Shown here: positions 11,807-11,935 of the stretch, in pieces
Layout of the letters: each line of letters opens with the position of its first letter
How positions within the stretch are numbered: the stretch's first letter is position 1
Assembly (NCBI GenBank): GCA_050735975.1
Contig: JBOHVS010000148.1
Location: forward strand, 1 to 11,935
Origin: DATMBL01 sp050735975
GTDB taxonomy: Bacteria > Desulfobacterota > Binatia > UBA9968
Length of the DNA: 11,935 bases
Direction: 5' to 3'
Position numbers and translations under genes: made by a program
The notes under the pieces: generated by a model
Databases searched by the model: none
What the model saw: only the letters and a program-made list of their open reading frames with translations
What the model was told of the DNA's origin: nothing

Positions 11807-11935
11807 TTAGCTTTCCATGAAGCTTTTCAGCCGTTTGCTGCGGCTGGGATGTCGTAGTTTGCGTAGCGCCTTGGCTTCGATCTGCCGAATACGCTCGCGG
11901 GTGACGGTAAATTTCTGCCCCACTTCTTCCAGGGT
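11807..11935 (-). CDS. rpoD: RNA polymerase sigma-70 factor RpoD, 3' end only
   Basis: The last 42 codons of a primary sigma factor are present; the gene runs off the window. TLEEVGQKFTVTRERIRQIE followed by AKALRKLRHP is region 4.2, the helix-turn-helix that binds the -35 element, and HPSRSKRLKSFMES is a standard C-terminal tail ending at TAA (11809-11807). These residues are near-invariant in housekeeping sigma-70 proteins, so group 1 sigma is favoured over alternative factors. It fits the TTGACA-type -35 boxes proposed elsewhere in the window. It is a core gene and anchors this end in the chromosome. Confidence 0.93.
   Translation of the reverse strand, partial: TLEEVGQKFTVTRERIRQIEAKALRKLRHPSRSKRLKSFMES

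Noticed and set aside
1..11935. CRISPR array, rRNA, complete insertion sequence or integrase gene.
   Set aside because: No regularly spaced repeats, rRNA-like sequence, DDE transposase or tyrosine/serine recombinase motifs were seen in reading both strands.

Overview
The window looks like a chromosomal segment from an uncultured, environmental bacterium of moderate GC content (about half by eye). The right edge is core genome: the 3' end of a housekeeping sigma-70 gene (rpoD) followed by a CAU tRNA. The middle carries orphan NMT1/SsuA-like periplasmic binding proteins, vicinal-oxygen-chelate (VOC) proteins, a decayed tripartite-tricarboxylate (TTT) binding protein and a 4,5-dihydroxyphthalate decarboxylase-like protein. 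That mix is typical of poorly cultured soil and subsurface lineages (deltaproteobacteria-like, Binatota, Rokubacteria, NC10), but I cannot place it more precisely.

Layout. (1) 31-2598, minus strand: a tight four-gene operon of two unrecognised small proteins, a TIR plus winged-helix protein whose reading frame shifts by -1 at a G GGT TTT heptamer, and an HNH endonuclease with a beta-rich C-terminal half. This is the best candidate for an undescribed, probably anti-phage, system. (2) 2685-3638, plus strand and divergent from it: an excisionase-like HTH protein, two very small coupled ORFs and a GIY-YIG (T5orf172/Mug113-like) protein whose 3' end runs into the next gene, so an island boundary probably lies near 3540. 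(3) 3546-6478, minus strand: a two-domain VOC protein, an SBP whose stop codon seems lost at an A6 run, a TTT-SBP pseudogene with three frameshifts, a 33-aa ORF and a one-domain VOC protein. (4) 6857-7834, plus strand: a second, intact SBP with a promoter almost on its start codon. (5) 7857-8855, minus strand: the decarboxylase-like gene, preceded by a scar where the tail of a lost VOC gene is joined to the head of a UPF0175 antitoxin gene. (6) 9080-9584: mostly non-coding, with a gene fragment and a possible three-way-junction RNA. (7) 9585-11469, minus strand: two toxin-antitoxin-like modules, a MazEF/PemIK-type pair and an XRE-HTH regulator overlapping a nucleotidyltransferase (AbiE-like logic). 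(8) 11634-11935: tRNA-Ile2 (CAU) and the rpoD 3' end.

How it fits together: the tRNA 3' end faces accessory DNA made of TA modules, broken genes and a defence-like operon, which is the usual arrangement of a genomic island. The middle genes suggest uptake and conversion of aromatic or other small carboxylates, but no ABC permease or ATPase is present here. Several frameshifts (TIR gene, SBP, TTT pseudogene) fall at or near short homopolymers, so assembly indels must be excluded before reading biology into them.
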